DNA from: Hexactinellida sp. DTS-2022
Lineage: Eukaryota > Porifera > Hexactinellida
Direction of reading: 5' to 3'
DNA: 64,000 bases
Assembly: GCA_028753945.1 (NCBI GenBank)
Contig: JAPNXP010000001.1
Span: forward strand, 9,848,501 to 9,912,500
Position numbers and translations under genes: made by a program. The notes under the pieces were generated by a model. That model made no database searches. It was not told the origin of the DNA and saw only the letters and a program-made list of their open reading frames with translations. Shown here in pieces: positions 29,250 to 46,000 of this stretch (the stretch's first letter is position 1; each line of letters begins with the position of its first letter).

Positions 29250-32200
29250 TTCTATATCACAAACATTCCACAATGGAGAACCTCGTTAGTATACGCTATG
29301 TTTATCCACTTTATAACATTGTGCGCGTTTTGAGTACTATATATAGCACATTATACACTGTAGATCTTCTTTGAGATTCAAAATTCAATATATAAACTAA
29401 TAACATAATGAAACATTGACACTTTCTATATCTAGGACATTCTACAATGGGGAACCTCGTTAGTATTCGCTATTTATATATCACATTATAACATTGTACG
29501 CATTTTGCGTACAATATATAGCACATTATATACAGAAGACCATCGTTGGGATTTGACATTCATTATATAAACTAGTAACATAATGAAACATTCACACTTT
29601 CTATATCTAGGACATTCTACAATGGAGAACCTCGTTAGTATACGCTATGTATATATCCACTTAAAACATTGTACGCATTTTGCGTACAATATATAGCACA
29701 TTATACACAGTAGACCTTCGTTGGGATTCGAAATTCATTATATCCACCGACAACATAATGAAAATTCATACTTTCTATATCACAGACATTCTACAATGGG
29801 CAACCAAGTTAGTATTCGCTATTTATATATCACTTTATAACTTTGTACGCATTTTGCGTACAATTTATAGCACACTTATATACAGTAGACCTTCTTTGGG
29901 ATTCGAAATTCATTATATCCACAGATAACATAATGAAACATTCATATTTTCCAAATCTAGGACATTCTACAATGGAGAACCAAGTTAGTATACGCTATGT
30001 ATATATCCACTTATAACATTGTACGCATTTTCAGTACAATATATACTACATTATTTACCGAAGACCTTCGTTGGGATTTTAATTCATTATATAAACCAAT
30101 AACATAATGAAACTTTCATACTTTTTATATCACAGACATTCTACAATGGGGAACCAAGTTCTTATTCGCTATTTATATATCACTTTATAACATTGTACGC
30201 ATTTTGCGTACAATATATAGCACATTATATACAGTAGACCTTCGTTGGGATTCTAAATTCATTATATCCACAGATAACATAATGAAACATTCATATTTTC
30301 CATATCTAGGACATTCTACAATGGAGAACCAAGTTAGTATTCGCTATATATCTATCCACTTATAACTTTGTACGCATTTTGCGTACAATTTATAGCACAT
30401 TATATACAGTAGACCTTCTTTGGGATTCGAAATTCATTATATCCACAGATAACATAATGAAACATTCATATTTTCCATATCTAGGACATTCTACAATGGA
30501 GAACCAAGTTAGTATACGCTATGTATATATCCACTTATAACATTGTACGCATTTTCAGTACAATATATACTACATTATTTACCGAAGACCTTCGTTGGGA
30601 TTTTAATTCATTATATTTACCAATAACATAATGAAACTTTCATACTTTTTATATCACAGACATTCTACAATGGGGAACCAAGTTCTTATTCGCTATTTAT
30701 ATATCACTTTATAACTTTGTACGCATTTTGCGTACAATTTATAGCACATTATATACAGTAGACCTTCTTTGGGATTCGAAATTCATTATATCCACAGATA
30801 ACATAATGAAACATTCATATTTTCCATATCTAGGACATTCTACAATGGAGAACCAAGTTAGTATACGCTATGTATATATCCACTTATAACATTGTACGCA
30901 TTTTCAGTACAATATATACTACAATATTTACCGAAGACCTTCGTTGGGATTTTAATTCATTATATAAACCAATAACATAATGAAACTTTCATACTTTTTA
31001 TATCACAGACATTCTACAATGGGGAACCAAGTTCTTATTCGCTATTTATATATCACTTTATAACATTGTACGCATTTTGCGTACAATATATAGCACATTA
31101 TATACAGTAGACCTTCGTTGGGATTCCAAATTCATTCTATCCACAGAAAACATGATGAAACATTCCTACTTTCTATATCTAGGACATTCTACAATGGGGA
31201 ACCAAGTTCTTATTCGCTATTTATATATCACATTATAACATTGTACGCATTTTGCGTACAATATATAGCACATTATATACAGTAGACCTTCGTTGGGATT
31301 CGAAATTCATTATATCCACAGATAACATAATGAAACATTAATATTTTCCATATCTAGGACATTCTACAATGGAGAACCAAGTTAGTATTCGCTATATATA
31401 TATCCACATATATCATTGTACGCATTTTCAGTACAATATATACTACATTATTTACAGAAGACCTTCGTTGGGATTTTAATTCATTATATAAACCAATAAC
31501 ATAATGAAACTTTCATACTTTTTATATCACAGACATTCTACAATGCTGAACCAAGTTAGTATTCGCTATTTATATATCACTTTATAACATTGTACGCATT
31601 TTGCGTACAATATATAGCACATTATATACAGTAGACTTTCATTGGGATTCGAAATTCATTATATCCACAGATAACATAATGAAACATTCCTACTTTCTAT
31701 ATCTAGGACATTCTACAATGGGGAACCAAGTTCTTATTCGCTATTTATATATCACTTTATAACATTGTACGCATTTTGCGTACAATATATGACACATTAT
31801 ATGCAATAGACCTTCGTTGGAATTCGAAATTCATTATATCCACCCACAACATAATGAATCTTTCATCCTTTCTATAGTATTCACTATATATATATCCACT
31901 TATAACATTGTACGCATTTTCAGTACAATATATACTACATTATTTACAGAAGACCATCGTTGGGATTTTAATTCATTATATAAACCAATAACATAATGAA
32001 ACTTTCATACTTTCTATATCACATACATTCTACAATGGAGAACCAAGTTAGTATTCGCTATATATATATCACTTTATAACATTATACGCATTTACAGTAC
32101 AATATATACTACATTATTCACAGAAGACCACCGTTGGGATTTTAATTCAATATATAAACCAATAACTTAATGAAAGTTTCATACTTTTTATATCACTGAC

Positions 32201-34889
32201 ATTCTACAATGGGGAATCAAGTTAGTATTCGCTATATATATATCCACATATAACATTGTACGCATTTTCAGTACAATATATACTACATTAATTACAGAAG
32301 ACCTTCGTTGGGATTTTATTTCATTATATAAACCAATAACATAATGAAACTTCCATACTTTTTATATCACATACATTCTACAATGGAGAACCAAGTTAGT
32401 ATTCGCTATATATATATCACTTTATAACATTATACGCATTTACAGTACAATATATACTACATTATTCACAGAAGACCACCGTTGGGATTTTAATTCTATA
32501 TATAAACCAATAACTTAATGAAAGTTTCATACTTTCTATATCACAGACATTCTACAATGGGGAACAAAGTTAGTATTCGCTATATATATATCACTTTATA
32601 ACATTGTACGCATTTTGCGTACAATATATAGCACATTATATATAGTAGACCTTCGTTGAGATTCGAAATTCATTGTATCCACTGATAACTTAATGAAACA
32701 TTCATACTTTCTATATCTAGGACATTCTACAATGGAGAACCAAGTTAGTATTTGCTATATATATATCCACTTAAAACATTGTACGCATTTTCAGTACAAT
32801 AGATATTACATTATTCACAGAAGACCATCGTTGTGATTTTAATTCTTTATATAAACCAATAACATAATGAAACTTTCATACTTTCTATTTCACTGACGTT
32901 CTACAATGGAGAACCAAGTTAGTATTCGCAATTTATATATCACTTTATAACATTGTACGCATTTTGCGTACAATATATTGCACATTATATACAGTAGACC
33001 TTTGTTGGGATTCGAAATTCATTCTATCCACAGAAAACATGATGAAACATTCCTACTTTCTATATCTAGGACATTCTACAATGGGGAACCAAGTTCTTAT
33101 TCGCTATTTATATATCACTTTGTAACATTGTACGCATTTTGCGTACAATATATAGCACATTATATACAGTAGACCTTCGTTGGGATTCGAAATTCATTAT
33201 ATCCACAGATAACATAATGGAACATTAATATTTTCCATATCTAGGACATTCTACAATGGAGAACCAAGTTAGTATTCGCTATATTATATATCCACTTAAC
33301 ACATTGTACGCATTTTCAGTACAATATATACTACATTATTCACAGAAGACCATCGTTGGGATTTTAATTCATTATATACACCAATAACATAATGAAACTT
33401 TCATACTTTCTATTTCACTGACATTCTACAATGGAGAACCAAGTTAGTATACGCAATTTATATATCACTTTATAACATTGTACGCATTTTGCGTACAATA
33501 TATTGCACATTATATACAGTAGACCTTCGTTGGGATTCGAAATTCATTCTATCCACAGAAAACATGATCAAACATTCCTACTTTCTATATCTAGGACATT
33601 CTACAATGGGGAACCAAGTTCTTATTCGCTATTTATATATCACTTTATAACATTGTACGCATTTTGCGTACAATATATAGCACATTATATACAGTAGACC
33701 TTCGTTGGGATTCGAAATTCATTATATCCACAGATAACATAATGGAACATTAATATTTTCCATATCTAGGACATTCTACAATGGGGAACCAAGTTCTTAT
33801 TCGCTATTTATTTATCACTTTATAACATTGTACTGATTTTGCGTACAATATCTAGCACATTATATACAGTAGACCTTCGTTGGGATTCGAAATTTATTAT
33901 ATCCACAGATAACATAATGAAACATTCCTACTTTCTATATCTAGGACATTCTACAATGGAGAACCAAGTTAGTATTCGCTATATATATATCCACTTATAA
34001 CATTGTACGCATTTTGCGTACAATATATAGCACATTATATACAGTATACATTCTTTGGGATTCGAAATTCATTATATCCACAGATAACATAATGAAACAC
34101 TCATACTTTCTATATCTAGGACATTCTACAATGGAGAACCAAGTTAGTAATCGCTATATATATATCCACTTATAACATTGTACGCATTTTGCATACAATA
34201 TATAGCACATTATATACAGTATACATTCTTTGGGATTCGAAATTCATTATATCCACAGATAACATAATGAAACATTCATACTTTCTATATCTAGGACATT
34301 CTACTATGGAGAACCAAGTTAGTATTCGCTATATATATATCCACTTATAACATTGTACGCATTTTGCGTACAATATATTGCACATTATATACAGTAGACC
34401 TTCGTTGAGATTCGAAATTCATTGTATCCACTGATAACTTAATGAAACATTCATACTTTCTATATCTAGGACATTCTACAATGGAGAACCAAGTTAGTAT
34501 TCGCTATTTATATATCCACTTATAACATTGTACGCATTTTGCGTACAATATATAGCACATTATATACAGTAGACATTCTTTGGGATTCGAAATTCATTAT
34601 ATCCACAGATAACATAATGAAACATTCATACTTTCTATATCTAGGACATTCTACAATGGAGAACCAAGTTAGTATTCGCTATATATATATCCACTTATAA
34701 CATTGTACGCATTTTGCGGAACAATATATTGCACATTATATACAGTAGACCTTCGTTGAGATTCGAAATTCATTGTATCCACTGATAACTTAATGAAACA
34801 TTCATACTTTCTATATCTAGGACATTCTACAATGGAGAACCAAGTTAGTATTCGCTATTTATATATCCACTTATAACATTGTACGCATT

Positions 34890-36988
34890 TTGCGTACAAT
34901 ATATAGCACATTATATACAGTAGACCTTCTTTGGGATTCGAAATTCATTATATCCACAGATAACATAATGAAAGATTCATACTTTCTATATCTAGGACAT
35001 TCTACAATGGAGAACCAAGTTAGTATTCGCTATATATATATCCACATATATCATTGTACGCATTTTCAGTACAATATATACTACATTATTTACAGAAGAC
35101 CTTCGTTGGGATTTTAATTCATTATATAAACCAATAACATAATGAAACTTTCATACTTTTTATATCACAGACATTCTACGATGCTGAACCAAGTTAGTAT
35201 TCGCTATTTATATATCACTTTATAACATTGTACGCATTTTGCGTACAATATATAGCACATTATATACAGTAGACTTTCGTTGGGATTCGAAATTCATTAT
35301 ATCCACAGATAACATAATGAAACATTCATACTTTCTATATCTAGGACATTCTACAATGGAGAACCAAGTTAGTATTCGCTATATATATATCCACTTATAA
35401 CATTGTACGCATTTTGCGTACAATATATTGCACATTATATACAGTAGACCTTCGTTGAGATTCGAAATTCATTGTATCCACTGATAACTTAATGAAACAT
35501 TCATACTTTCTATATCTAGGACATTCTACAATGGAGAACCAAGTTAGTATTCGCTATTTATATATCCACTTATAACATTGTACGCATTTTGCGTACAATA
35601 TATAGCACATTATATACAGTAGACATTCTTTGGGATTCGAAATTCATTATATCCACAGATAACATAATGAAACATTCATACTTTCTATATCTAGGACATT
35701 CTACAATGGAGAACCAAGTTAGTATTCGCTATATATATATCCACTTATAACATTGTACGCATTTTGCGGAACAATATATTGCACATTATATACAGTAGAC
35801 CTTCGTTGAGATTCGAAATTCATTGTATCCACTGATAACTTAATGAAACATTCATACTTTCTATATCTAGGACATTCTACAATGGAGAACCAAGTTAGTA
35901 TTCGCTATTTATATATCCACTTATAACATTGTACGCATTTTGCGTACAATATATAGCACATTATATACAGTAGACCTTCTTTGGGATTCGAAATTCATTA
36001 TATCCACAGATAACATAATGAAAGATTCATACTTTCTATATCTAGGACATTCTACAATGGAGAACCAAGTTAGTATTCGCTATATATATATCCACATATA
36101 TCATTGTACGCATTTTCAGTACAATATATACTACATTATTTACAGAAGACCTTCGTTGGGATTTTAATTCATTATATAAACCAATAACATAATGAAACTT
36201 TCATACTTTTTATATCACAGACATTCTACAATGCTGAACCAAGTTAGTATTCGCTATTTATATATCACTTTATAACATTGTACGCATTTTGCGTACAATA
36301 TATAGCACATTATATACAGTAGACTTTCGTTGGGATTCGAAATTCATTATATCCACAGATAACATAATGAAACATTCATACTTTCTATATCTAGGACATT
36401 CTACAATGGAGAACCAAGTTAGTATTCGCTATATATATATCCACTTATAACATTGTACGCATTTTGCGTACAATATATTGCACATTATATACAGTAGACC
36501 TTCGTTGAGATTCGAAATTCATTGTATCCACTGATAACTTAATGAAACATTCATACTTTCTATATCTAGGACATTCTACAATGGAGAACCAAGTTAGTAT
36601 TCGCTATTTATATATCCACTTATAACATTGTACGCATTTTGCGTACAATATATAGCACATTATATACAGTAGACATTCTTTGGGATTCGAAATTCATTAT
36701 ATCCACAGATAACATAATGAAACATTCATACTTTCTATATCTAGGACATTCTACAATGGAGAACCAAGTTAGTATTCGCTATATATATATCCACTTATAA
36801 CATTGTACGCATTTTGCGTACAATATATTGCACATTATATACAGTAGACCTTCGTTGAGATTCGAAATTCATTGTATCCACTGATAACTTAATGAAACAT
36901 TCATACTTTCTATATCTAGGACATTCTACAATGGAGAACCAAGTTAGTATTCGCTATTTATATATCCACTTATAACATTGTACGCATT
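34890..36988 (+). repeat. Higher-order repeat of six monomers, 1,050 bases, two copies
   Basis: The same six-monomer series recurs at 34890 and 35940, and the next series begins at 36989. Private variants travel with the period, for example ATTTTGCGGAACAATATATTG at 34715 and 35765 and TGAAAGATTCATAC at 34968 and 36018. Sequence inside the two copies looks almost identical by eye. Confidence 0.85.
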
Positions 36989-39900
36989 TTGCGTACAATA
37001 TATAGCACATTATATACAGTAGACCTTCTTTGGGATTCGAAATTCATTATATCCACAGATAACATAATGAAACATTCATACTTTCTATATCTAGGACATT
37101 CTACAATGGAGAACCAAGTTAGTATTCGCTTTATATATATCCACATATATCATTGTACGCATTTTGCGTACAATATATAGCACATTATATACAGTAGACC
37201 TTCGTTGGGATTCGAAATTCATTATATCCACAGATAACATAATGAAACATTAATATTTTCCATATCTAGGACATTCTACAATGGAGAACCAAGTTAGTAT
37301 TCGCTATATATATATCCACTTATAACATTGTACGCATTTTCAGTACAATATATACTACATTATTTACAGAAGACCTTCGTTGGGATTTTAATTCATTATA
37401 TAAACCAATAACATAATGAAACTTTCATACTTTTTATATCACAGACATTCTACAATGCTGAACCAAGTTAGTATTCGCTATTTATATATCACTTTATAAC
37501 ATTGTACGCATTTTGCGTACAATATATAGCACATTATATACAGTAGACTTTCGTTGGGATTCGAAATTCATTATATCCACAGATAACATAATGAAACATT
37601 TCTACTTTCTATATCTAGGACATTCTACAATGGGGAACCAAGTTCTTATTCGCTATTTATATATCACTTTATAACATTGTACGCATTTTGCGTACAATAT
37701 ATGACACATTATATGCAATAGACCTTCGTTGGAATTCGAAATTCATTATATCCACCCACAACATAATGAATCTTTCATCCTTTCTATAGTATTCACTATA
37801 TATATATCCACTTATAACATTGTACGCATTTTCAGTACAATATATACTACATTATTTACAGAAGACCATCGTTGGGATTTTCATTCATTATATAAACCAA
37901 TAACATAATGAAACTTTCATACTTTCTATATCACATACATTCTACAATGGAGAACCAAGTTAGTATTCGCTATATATATATCACTTTATAACATTATACG
38001 CATTTACAGTACAATATATACTACATTATTCACAGAAGACCACCGTTGGGATTTTAATTCATTATATAAACCAATAACATAATGAAACTTTCATACTTTT
38101 TATATCACAGACATTCTACAATGCTGAACCAAGTTAGTATTCGCTATTTATATATCACTTTATAACATTGTACGCATTTTGCGTACAATATATAGCACAT
38201 TATATACAGTAGACTTTCGTTGGGATTCGAAATTCATTATATCCACAGATAACATAATGAAACATTCATACTTTCTATATCTAGGACATTCTACAATGGA
38301 GAACCAAGTGAGTATTCGCTATATATATATCCACTTATACAAAATGCGTACAATATATTGCACATTATATACAGTAGACCTTCGTTGAGATTCGAAATTC
38401 ATTGTATCCACTGATAACTTAATGAAACATTCATACTTTCTATATCTAGGACATTCTACAATGGAGAACCAAGTTAGTATTCGCTATTTATATATCCACT
38501 TATAACATTGTACGCATTTTGCGTACAATATATAGCACATTATATACAGTAGACCTTCTTTGGGATTCGAAATTCATTATATCCACAGATAACATAATGA
38601 AACATTCATACTTTCTATATCTAGGACATTCTACAATGGAGAACCAAGTTAGTATTCGCTTTATATATATCCACATATATCATTGTACGCATTTTGCGTA
38701 CAATATATAGCACATTATATACAGTAGACCTTCGTTGGGATTCGAAATTCATTATATCCACAGATAACATAATGAAACATTAATATTTTCCATATCTAGG
38801 ACATTCTACAATGGAGAACCAAGTTAGTATTCGCTATATATATATCCACTTATAACATTGTACGCATTTTCAGTACAATATATACTACATTATTTACAGA
38901 AGACCTTCGTTGGGATTTTAATTCATTATATAAACCAATAACATAATGAAACTTTCATACTTTTTATATCACAGACATTCTACAATGCTGAACCAAGTTA
39001 GTATTCGCTATTTATATATCACTTTATAACATTGTACGCATTTTGCGTACAATATATAGCACATTATATACAGTAGACTTTCGTTGGGATTCGAAATTCA
39101 TTATATCCACAGATAACATAATGAAACATTTCTACTTTCTATATCTAGGACATTCTACAATGGGGAACCAAGTTCTTATTCGCTATTTATATATCACTTT
39201 ATAACATTGTACGCATTTTGCGTACAATATATGACACATTATATGCAATAGACCTTCGTTGGAATTCGAAATTCATTATATCCACCCACAACATAATGAA
39301 TCTTTCATCCTTTCTATAGTATTCACTATATATATATCCACTTATAACATTGTACGCATTTTCAGTACAATATATACTACATTATTTACAGAAGACCATC
39401 GTTGGGATTTTCATTCATTATATAAACCAATAACATAATGAAACTTTCATACTTTCTATATCACATACATTCTACAATGGAGAACCAAGTTAGTATTCGC
39501 TATATATATATCACTTTATAACATTATACGCATTTACAGTACAATATATACTACATTATTCACAGAAGACCACCGTTGGGATTTTAATTCATTATATAAA
39601 CCAATAACATAATGAAACTTTCATACTTTTTATATCACAGACATTCTACAATGCTGAACCAAGTTAGTATTCGCTATTTATATATCACTTTATAACATTG
39701 TACGCATTTTGCGTACAATATATAGCACATTATATACAGTAGACTTTCGTTGGGATTCGAAATTCATTATATCCACAGATAACATAATGAAACATTCATA
39801 CTTTCTATATCTAGGACATTCTACAATGGAGAACCAAGTGAGTATTCGCTATATATATATCCACTTATACAAAATGCGTACAATATATTGCACATTATAT

Positions 39901-40048
39901 ACAGTAGACCTTCGTTGAGATTCGAAATTCATTGTATCCACTGATAACTTAATGAAACATTCATACTTTCTATATCTAGGACATTCTACAATGGAGAACC
40001 AAGTTAGTATTCGCTATTTATATATCCACTTATAACATTGTACGCATT
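36989..40048 (+). repeat. Higher-order repeat of nine monomers, 1,530 bases, two copies
   Basis: Copies at 36989-38518 and 38519-40048. Both contain the same short monomer missing about 30 bases (TTTCTATAGTATTCACTATA at 37785 and 39315) and the same broken dyad at 38340 and 39870, so the whole 1,530-base unit was duplicated. Confidence 0.88.
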
Positions 40049-43000
40049 TTGCGTACAATATATAGCACATTATATACAGTAGACCTTCTTTGGGATTCGA
40101 AATTCATTATATCCACAGATAACATAATGAAACATTCATACTTTCTATATCTAGGACATTCTACAATGGAGAACCAAGTTAGTATTCGCTATATATATAT
40201 CCACATATATCATTGTACGCATTTTCAGTACAATATATACTACATTATTTACAGAAGACCTTCGTTGGGATTTTAATTCATTATATAAACCAATAACATA
40301 ATGAAACTTTCATACTTTTTATATCACAGACATTCTACAATGCTGAACCAAGTTAGTATTCGCTATTTATATATCACTTTATAACATTGTACGCATTTTG
40401 CGTACAATATATAGCACATTATATACAGTAGACTTTCGTTGGGATTCGAAATTCATTATATCCACAGATAACATAATGAAACATTCATACTTTCTATATC
40501 TAGGACATTCTACAATGGAGAACCAAGTTAGTATTCGCTATATATATATCCACTTATAACATTGTACGCATTTTGCGTACAATATATTGCACATTATATA
40601 CAGTAGACCTTCGTTGAGATTCGAAATTCATTGTATCCACTGATAACTTAATGAAACATTCATACTTTCTATATCTAGGACATTCTACAATGGAGAACCA
40701 AGTTAGTATTCGCTATTTATATATCTCTTTATAACATTGTACGCATTTTGCGTACAATATATAGCACATTATATACAGTAGACCTTCGTTGGGATTCGAA
40801 ATTCATTATATCCACAGATAACATAATGAAACATTCATACTTTCTATATCTAGGACATTCTACAATGGAGAACCAAGTTAGTATTCGCTATATATATATC
40901 CCCTTATAACATTGTACGCATTTTCAGTACAATATATACTACATTATTTACAGAAGACCTTCGTTGGGATTTTAATTCATTATATAATCCAATAACATAA
41001 TGAAACTTTCATACTTTTTATATCACAGACATTCTACAATGGGGAACCAAGTTAGTATTCGCTATTTATATATCACTTTATAACATTGTACGCATTTTGC
41101 GTACAATATATACCACATTATACACAGTAGACCTTCGTTGGGTTTCGAAATTCATTATATCCACAGATAACATAATGAAACATTCCTACTTTCTATATCT
41201 AGGACATTCTACAATGGGGAACCAAGTTCTTATTTGCTATTTATATATCACTTTATACCATTGTACGCATTTTGCGTACAATATATGCTAGACCTTCGTT
41301 GGGATTCGAAATTCATTATATCCACCCACAACATAATGAAACTTTCATCCTTTCTATATCACAGACATTCTACAATGGGGAACCAAGTTAGTATTCGCTA
41401 TTTATATATCACTTTATATCATTGTACGCATTTTGAGTACAATATATACCACATTGTGTACATAAGACCATCTTTGGGATTTGAAATTCATTATATCAAC
41501 AGCTAACATAATGAAACATTCAACCTTTCTATATCTAGGATATCCCACAAAGCAGAACTTCGTTAGTATTCGCTATTTATATATCCACTTATAACATTGT
41601 ACGCATTTTCAGTACAATTTGTACTACATTATTTACTGAAGACCTTCGTTGGGATTCGAAATTCATTATATCCACAGATAACATAATAAACATTCATACT
41701 TTCTATATCTAGGACATTCTACAATGGAGAACCAAGTTAGTATTCGCTATATATATATCCCCTTATAACATTGTACGCATTTTCAGTACAATATATACTA
41801 CATTATTTACAGATGACCTTCGTTGGGATTTTAATTCATTATATTAACCAATAATGAAACTTTCATACTTTTTATATCACAGACATTCTACAATGGGGAA
41901 CCAAGTTCTTATTCGCTTTTTATATATCACTTTATAACATTGTACCCATTTTGCGTACAATATATGGCTAGACCTTCGTTGGGATTCGAAATTCATTATA
42001 TCCACCCACAACATAATGAAACTTTCATCCTTTCTATATCTAGGCCATTCTACAATGGAGAAACTTGCTAGTATTCCCTATATATATATCCACTTATAAC
42101 ATTGTACTCATTTTCAGTACAATATATACTACATTATTCACAGAAGACCATCGTTGGGATTTTAATTCATTATATAAACCAATAACATAATGAAACTTTC
42201 ATACTTTCTATATCACAGACATTGTACAATGGGGAACCAAGTTAGTATTCGCTATTTATATTTCACTTTATAACATTGTACGCATTTTCCGTACAATATA
42301 TAGCACATTATATACAGTAGATCTTCTTTGGGATTCTAAATTCATTATATCAACCAAAACATAATGAAACATTCATACTTTCTATATCACAGACATTCTA
42401 CAATGAGGAATCAAGTTAGTATTCGCTATTTATATATCACTTTATAACATTGTACGCATTTACTTTACAATATATACTACATTATTCACAGAAGTTCATC
42501 GTTGGGATTTTAATTCATTATATAAACCAATAACATATGAAACTTTCATACTTTCCATATCTAGGAAATTCTACAATGGAGAACCAAGATAGTATTCGCT
42601 ATATATATAGCCACTTATAACATTGTACGCATTTACTTTACAATATATACTACATTATTCACAGAAGTTCATCGTTGGGATTTTAATTCATTATATAAAC
42701 CAATAACATATGAAACTTTCATACTTTCCATATCTAGGACATTCTACAATGGGGAACCAAGTTCTTATTCGCTATTTATATATCATTTTATAACATTGTA
42801 CGCATTTTGCGTACAATATATGGCTAGACCTTCGTTGGGATTCGAAATTCATTATATCCACCCACAACATAATGAAACTTTCATCCTTTCTATATCTAGG
42901 ACATTCTACAATGGAGAAACTTGCTAGTATTCCCTATATATATATCCACTTATAACATTGTACGCATTTTCAGTACAATATATACTACATTATTCACAGA

Positions 43001-46000
43001 AGACCATCGTTGGGATTTTAATTCATTATATAAACCAATAACATAATGAAACTTTCATACTTTCTATATCACAGACATTGTACAATGGGGAACCAAGTTA
43101 GTATTCGCTATTTATATATCACTTTATAACATTGTACGCATTTTCCGTAAAATATATAGCACATTATATACAGTAGATCTTCTTTGGGATTCTAAATTCA
43201 TTATATCAACCAAAACATAATGAAACATTCATACTTTTTATATCACAGACATTCTACAATGGGGAACCGAGTTCTTATTCGCTATTTATATATCACTTTA
43301 TAACATTGTACGCATTTTGCATACAATATATGGCACATTATATACAGTAGACCTTCGTTGGGATTCGAAATTCATTATATCCACCCACAACATAATGAAA
43401 CTTTCATCCTTTCTATATCTAGGACATTCTACAATGGAGAAACTTGCTACTATTCGCTATATATATATCCACTTAAAACATTGTACACATTTTCAGTACA
43501 ATATATACTACATTATTTACAGAAGAGCATCGTTGGGATTTTAATTCATTATATAAACCAATAACATAATGATACTTTCACACTTTCTATATCACAGACA
43601 TTCTACAATGGGCAACCAAGTTAGTATTCGCTATTGATATATCACTTTATAACTTTGTACCCATTTTGCGTACAATATATAGCACATTATACACAGTAGA
43701 TCTTCTTTGGGATTCAAAATTCATTATATCGACCTAAACATAATGAAACATTCAACCTTTCTATATCTAGGACATTCAACAAAGGAGAACTTCGTTAGTA
43801 TTCGCTATTTATGTATCCACTTATAACATTTTTACGCATTTTCAGTACAATATATACTTCATTATTCACAGAAGACCATCGTTGGGATTTTAATTCATTA
43901 TATAAACCAATAACATAATGGAACTTTCATGCTTTTTATATCACAAACATTCTACAATGGGGAACCAAGTTAGTATTCGCTATTTATATATCACTTTATA
44001 ACATTGTACGCATTTTGCGTACAATATATAGCACATTATATACAGTAGACCTTCGTTGGGATTCGAAATTCATTATATCCACAGATAACATAATGAAACA
44101 TTCATACTTTCTATATCTAGGACATTCTACAATGGAGAACCAAGTTAGTATTCGCTATATATATATCCACTTATAACATTGTACGCATTTTCAGTACAAT
44201 ATATACTACATTATTTACAGAAGACCATCGTTTGTATTTTAATTCATTATATAAACCAATAACATATGAAACTTTCATACTTTCCATATCTAGGACATTC
44301 TACAATGGAGACCCAAGTTGGTATTTGCTATATATATACCCACTTATAACATTGTACGCATTTTCAGTACAATATATAGCACATTATATACAGTAGACTT
44401 TCGTTTGGGATTCGAAATTCATTATATCCACAGATAACATAATGAAACATTCCTACTTTTTCTGTTTAGGACATTCTACAATGGGGACCCAACTTCTTAT
44501 TCGCTATTTATATATCACTTTATAACATTGTACGCATTTTGCGTACAATATATGGCACATTATATTCAGTAGACCTTCGTTGGGATTCGAAATTCATTAT
44601 ATCTACAGATAACATAATGAAACATTCCTACTTTTTATATTTAGGACATTCTACAATGGGGAACCAAGTTCTTATTCGCTATTTATATATCACTTTATAA
44701 CATTGTACGCATTTTGCTTACAATATATGGCACATTATATACAGTAGACCTTCGTTGGGATTCGAAATTCATTATATCCACCCATAACATAATGAAACAT
44801 TCCTACTTTCTATATCTAGGACATTCTACAATGTGGAACCAAGTTAGTATTCGCTATTTATATATCACTTTATAACATTGTACGCATTTACAGTACAATA
44901 TATACTACATTATTCACTGAAGACCTTCGTTGGGATTTTAATTCATTATATAAACCAATAACGTATGATACTTTCATACTTTCCATATCTAGGACATTCT
45001 ACAACCGAGAACCAAGTTAGTATTCGCTATATATATATCCACTTATAACATTGAACGCATTTTCAGTACAATATACACTACATTATTTACAGAAGACCAT
45101 CGTTGGGATTTTATTTCATTATATAAACCAATGACATAATGAAACTTTCATACTTTTTATATCACAGACATTCTACAATGGGGAACGAAGTTAGTATTCG
45201 CTATTTATATATCACTTTATAACATTGTACGCATTTTGCGTACAATATATAGCACATTATACACAGTAGATCTTCTTTGGGATTCAAAATTCATTATATC
45301 AACCAAAACATTATGAAACATTCAACCTTTCTATATCTAGAACATTCCACAAAGGAGAACTTCGTTAGTATTCGCTATTTATATATCCACTTATAACATT
45401 GTACGCATTTTGAGTACAATATACCACATTGTGTACATAAGACAATCTTTTTGATTTGAAATTCATTATATCCACCCACAACATAATGAAACATTCAACC
45501 TTTCTATATCTAGGATATCCCACAAAGGAGAACTTCGTTAGTATTCGCTATTTATATATCACTTTATACATTGTACGCATTTGCGTACAATATATAGCAC
45601 ATTATATACAGTAGACCTTCGTTGGGATTCGAAATTCATTATATCTGTCGCAGGCGAAATTGAGTACCAGGCGAGATTGAGTCTCAATCTCGCCTGAAAC
45701 TCATTCTCGCTAGTCGAGATTGAGTACAAGGCGAGATTGAGTAATTCTTATATAGAAAATGTTTGAATAAATATTATGGGTTGTTAAAAATTAATTATAT
45801 CCACACTTCCAAATGATAATACTAGGTAAACAAGTATGCTGAATACGAATTTGACACTCACAAATTTATATTATGTCTATTTGTTGTTGTTATTGACAAT
45901 ATAGGTAAACAAGTTTGTAAAATATTAGAATTTACCGGCCTAGAGACTAGCTTTAGATGGTTATTTTAAGTAATTGCATATGCTGAATACGAATTTAGAA

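Larger units (their letters stand above)
29250..45640 (+). repeat. Main satellite array, about 175-base monomers
   Basis: Roughly 94 head-to-tail monomers in one orientation. Each has the landmarks GACATTCTACAATGG, GTTAGTATTCGCTAT, ACATTGTACGCATTTT, a CACATTATATACAGTAGACC or TACATTATTTACAGAAGACC block, and CATAATGAAACATTCATAC. Two monomer types mix: A (ATTTTGCGTACAATATATAGC, GGGATTCGAAATTCATT) and B (ATTTTCAGTACAATATATAC, GGGATTTTAATTCATT). In type A, TTGTACGC and GCGTACAA form an 8-base dyad around ATTTT. The left edge (29250-29700) has a diverged CCTCGTTAGTATACG subtype. Short repeated frames (MRTIYSTLYTVDL) are by-products. Confidence 0.95.

Noticed and set aside
29680..43564. Recurring short frames MRTIYSTLYTVDL and MHIIYSRPLLGF
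   Set aside because: Each is one satellite monomer read in one frame; they follow the repeat period and have no coding bias.
29250..45640. CRISPR-like or tandem gene array
   Set aside because: The units are about 175 bases, nearly identical throughout with no unique spacers, and the setting is eukaryotic.
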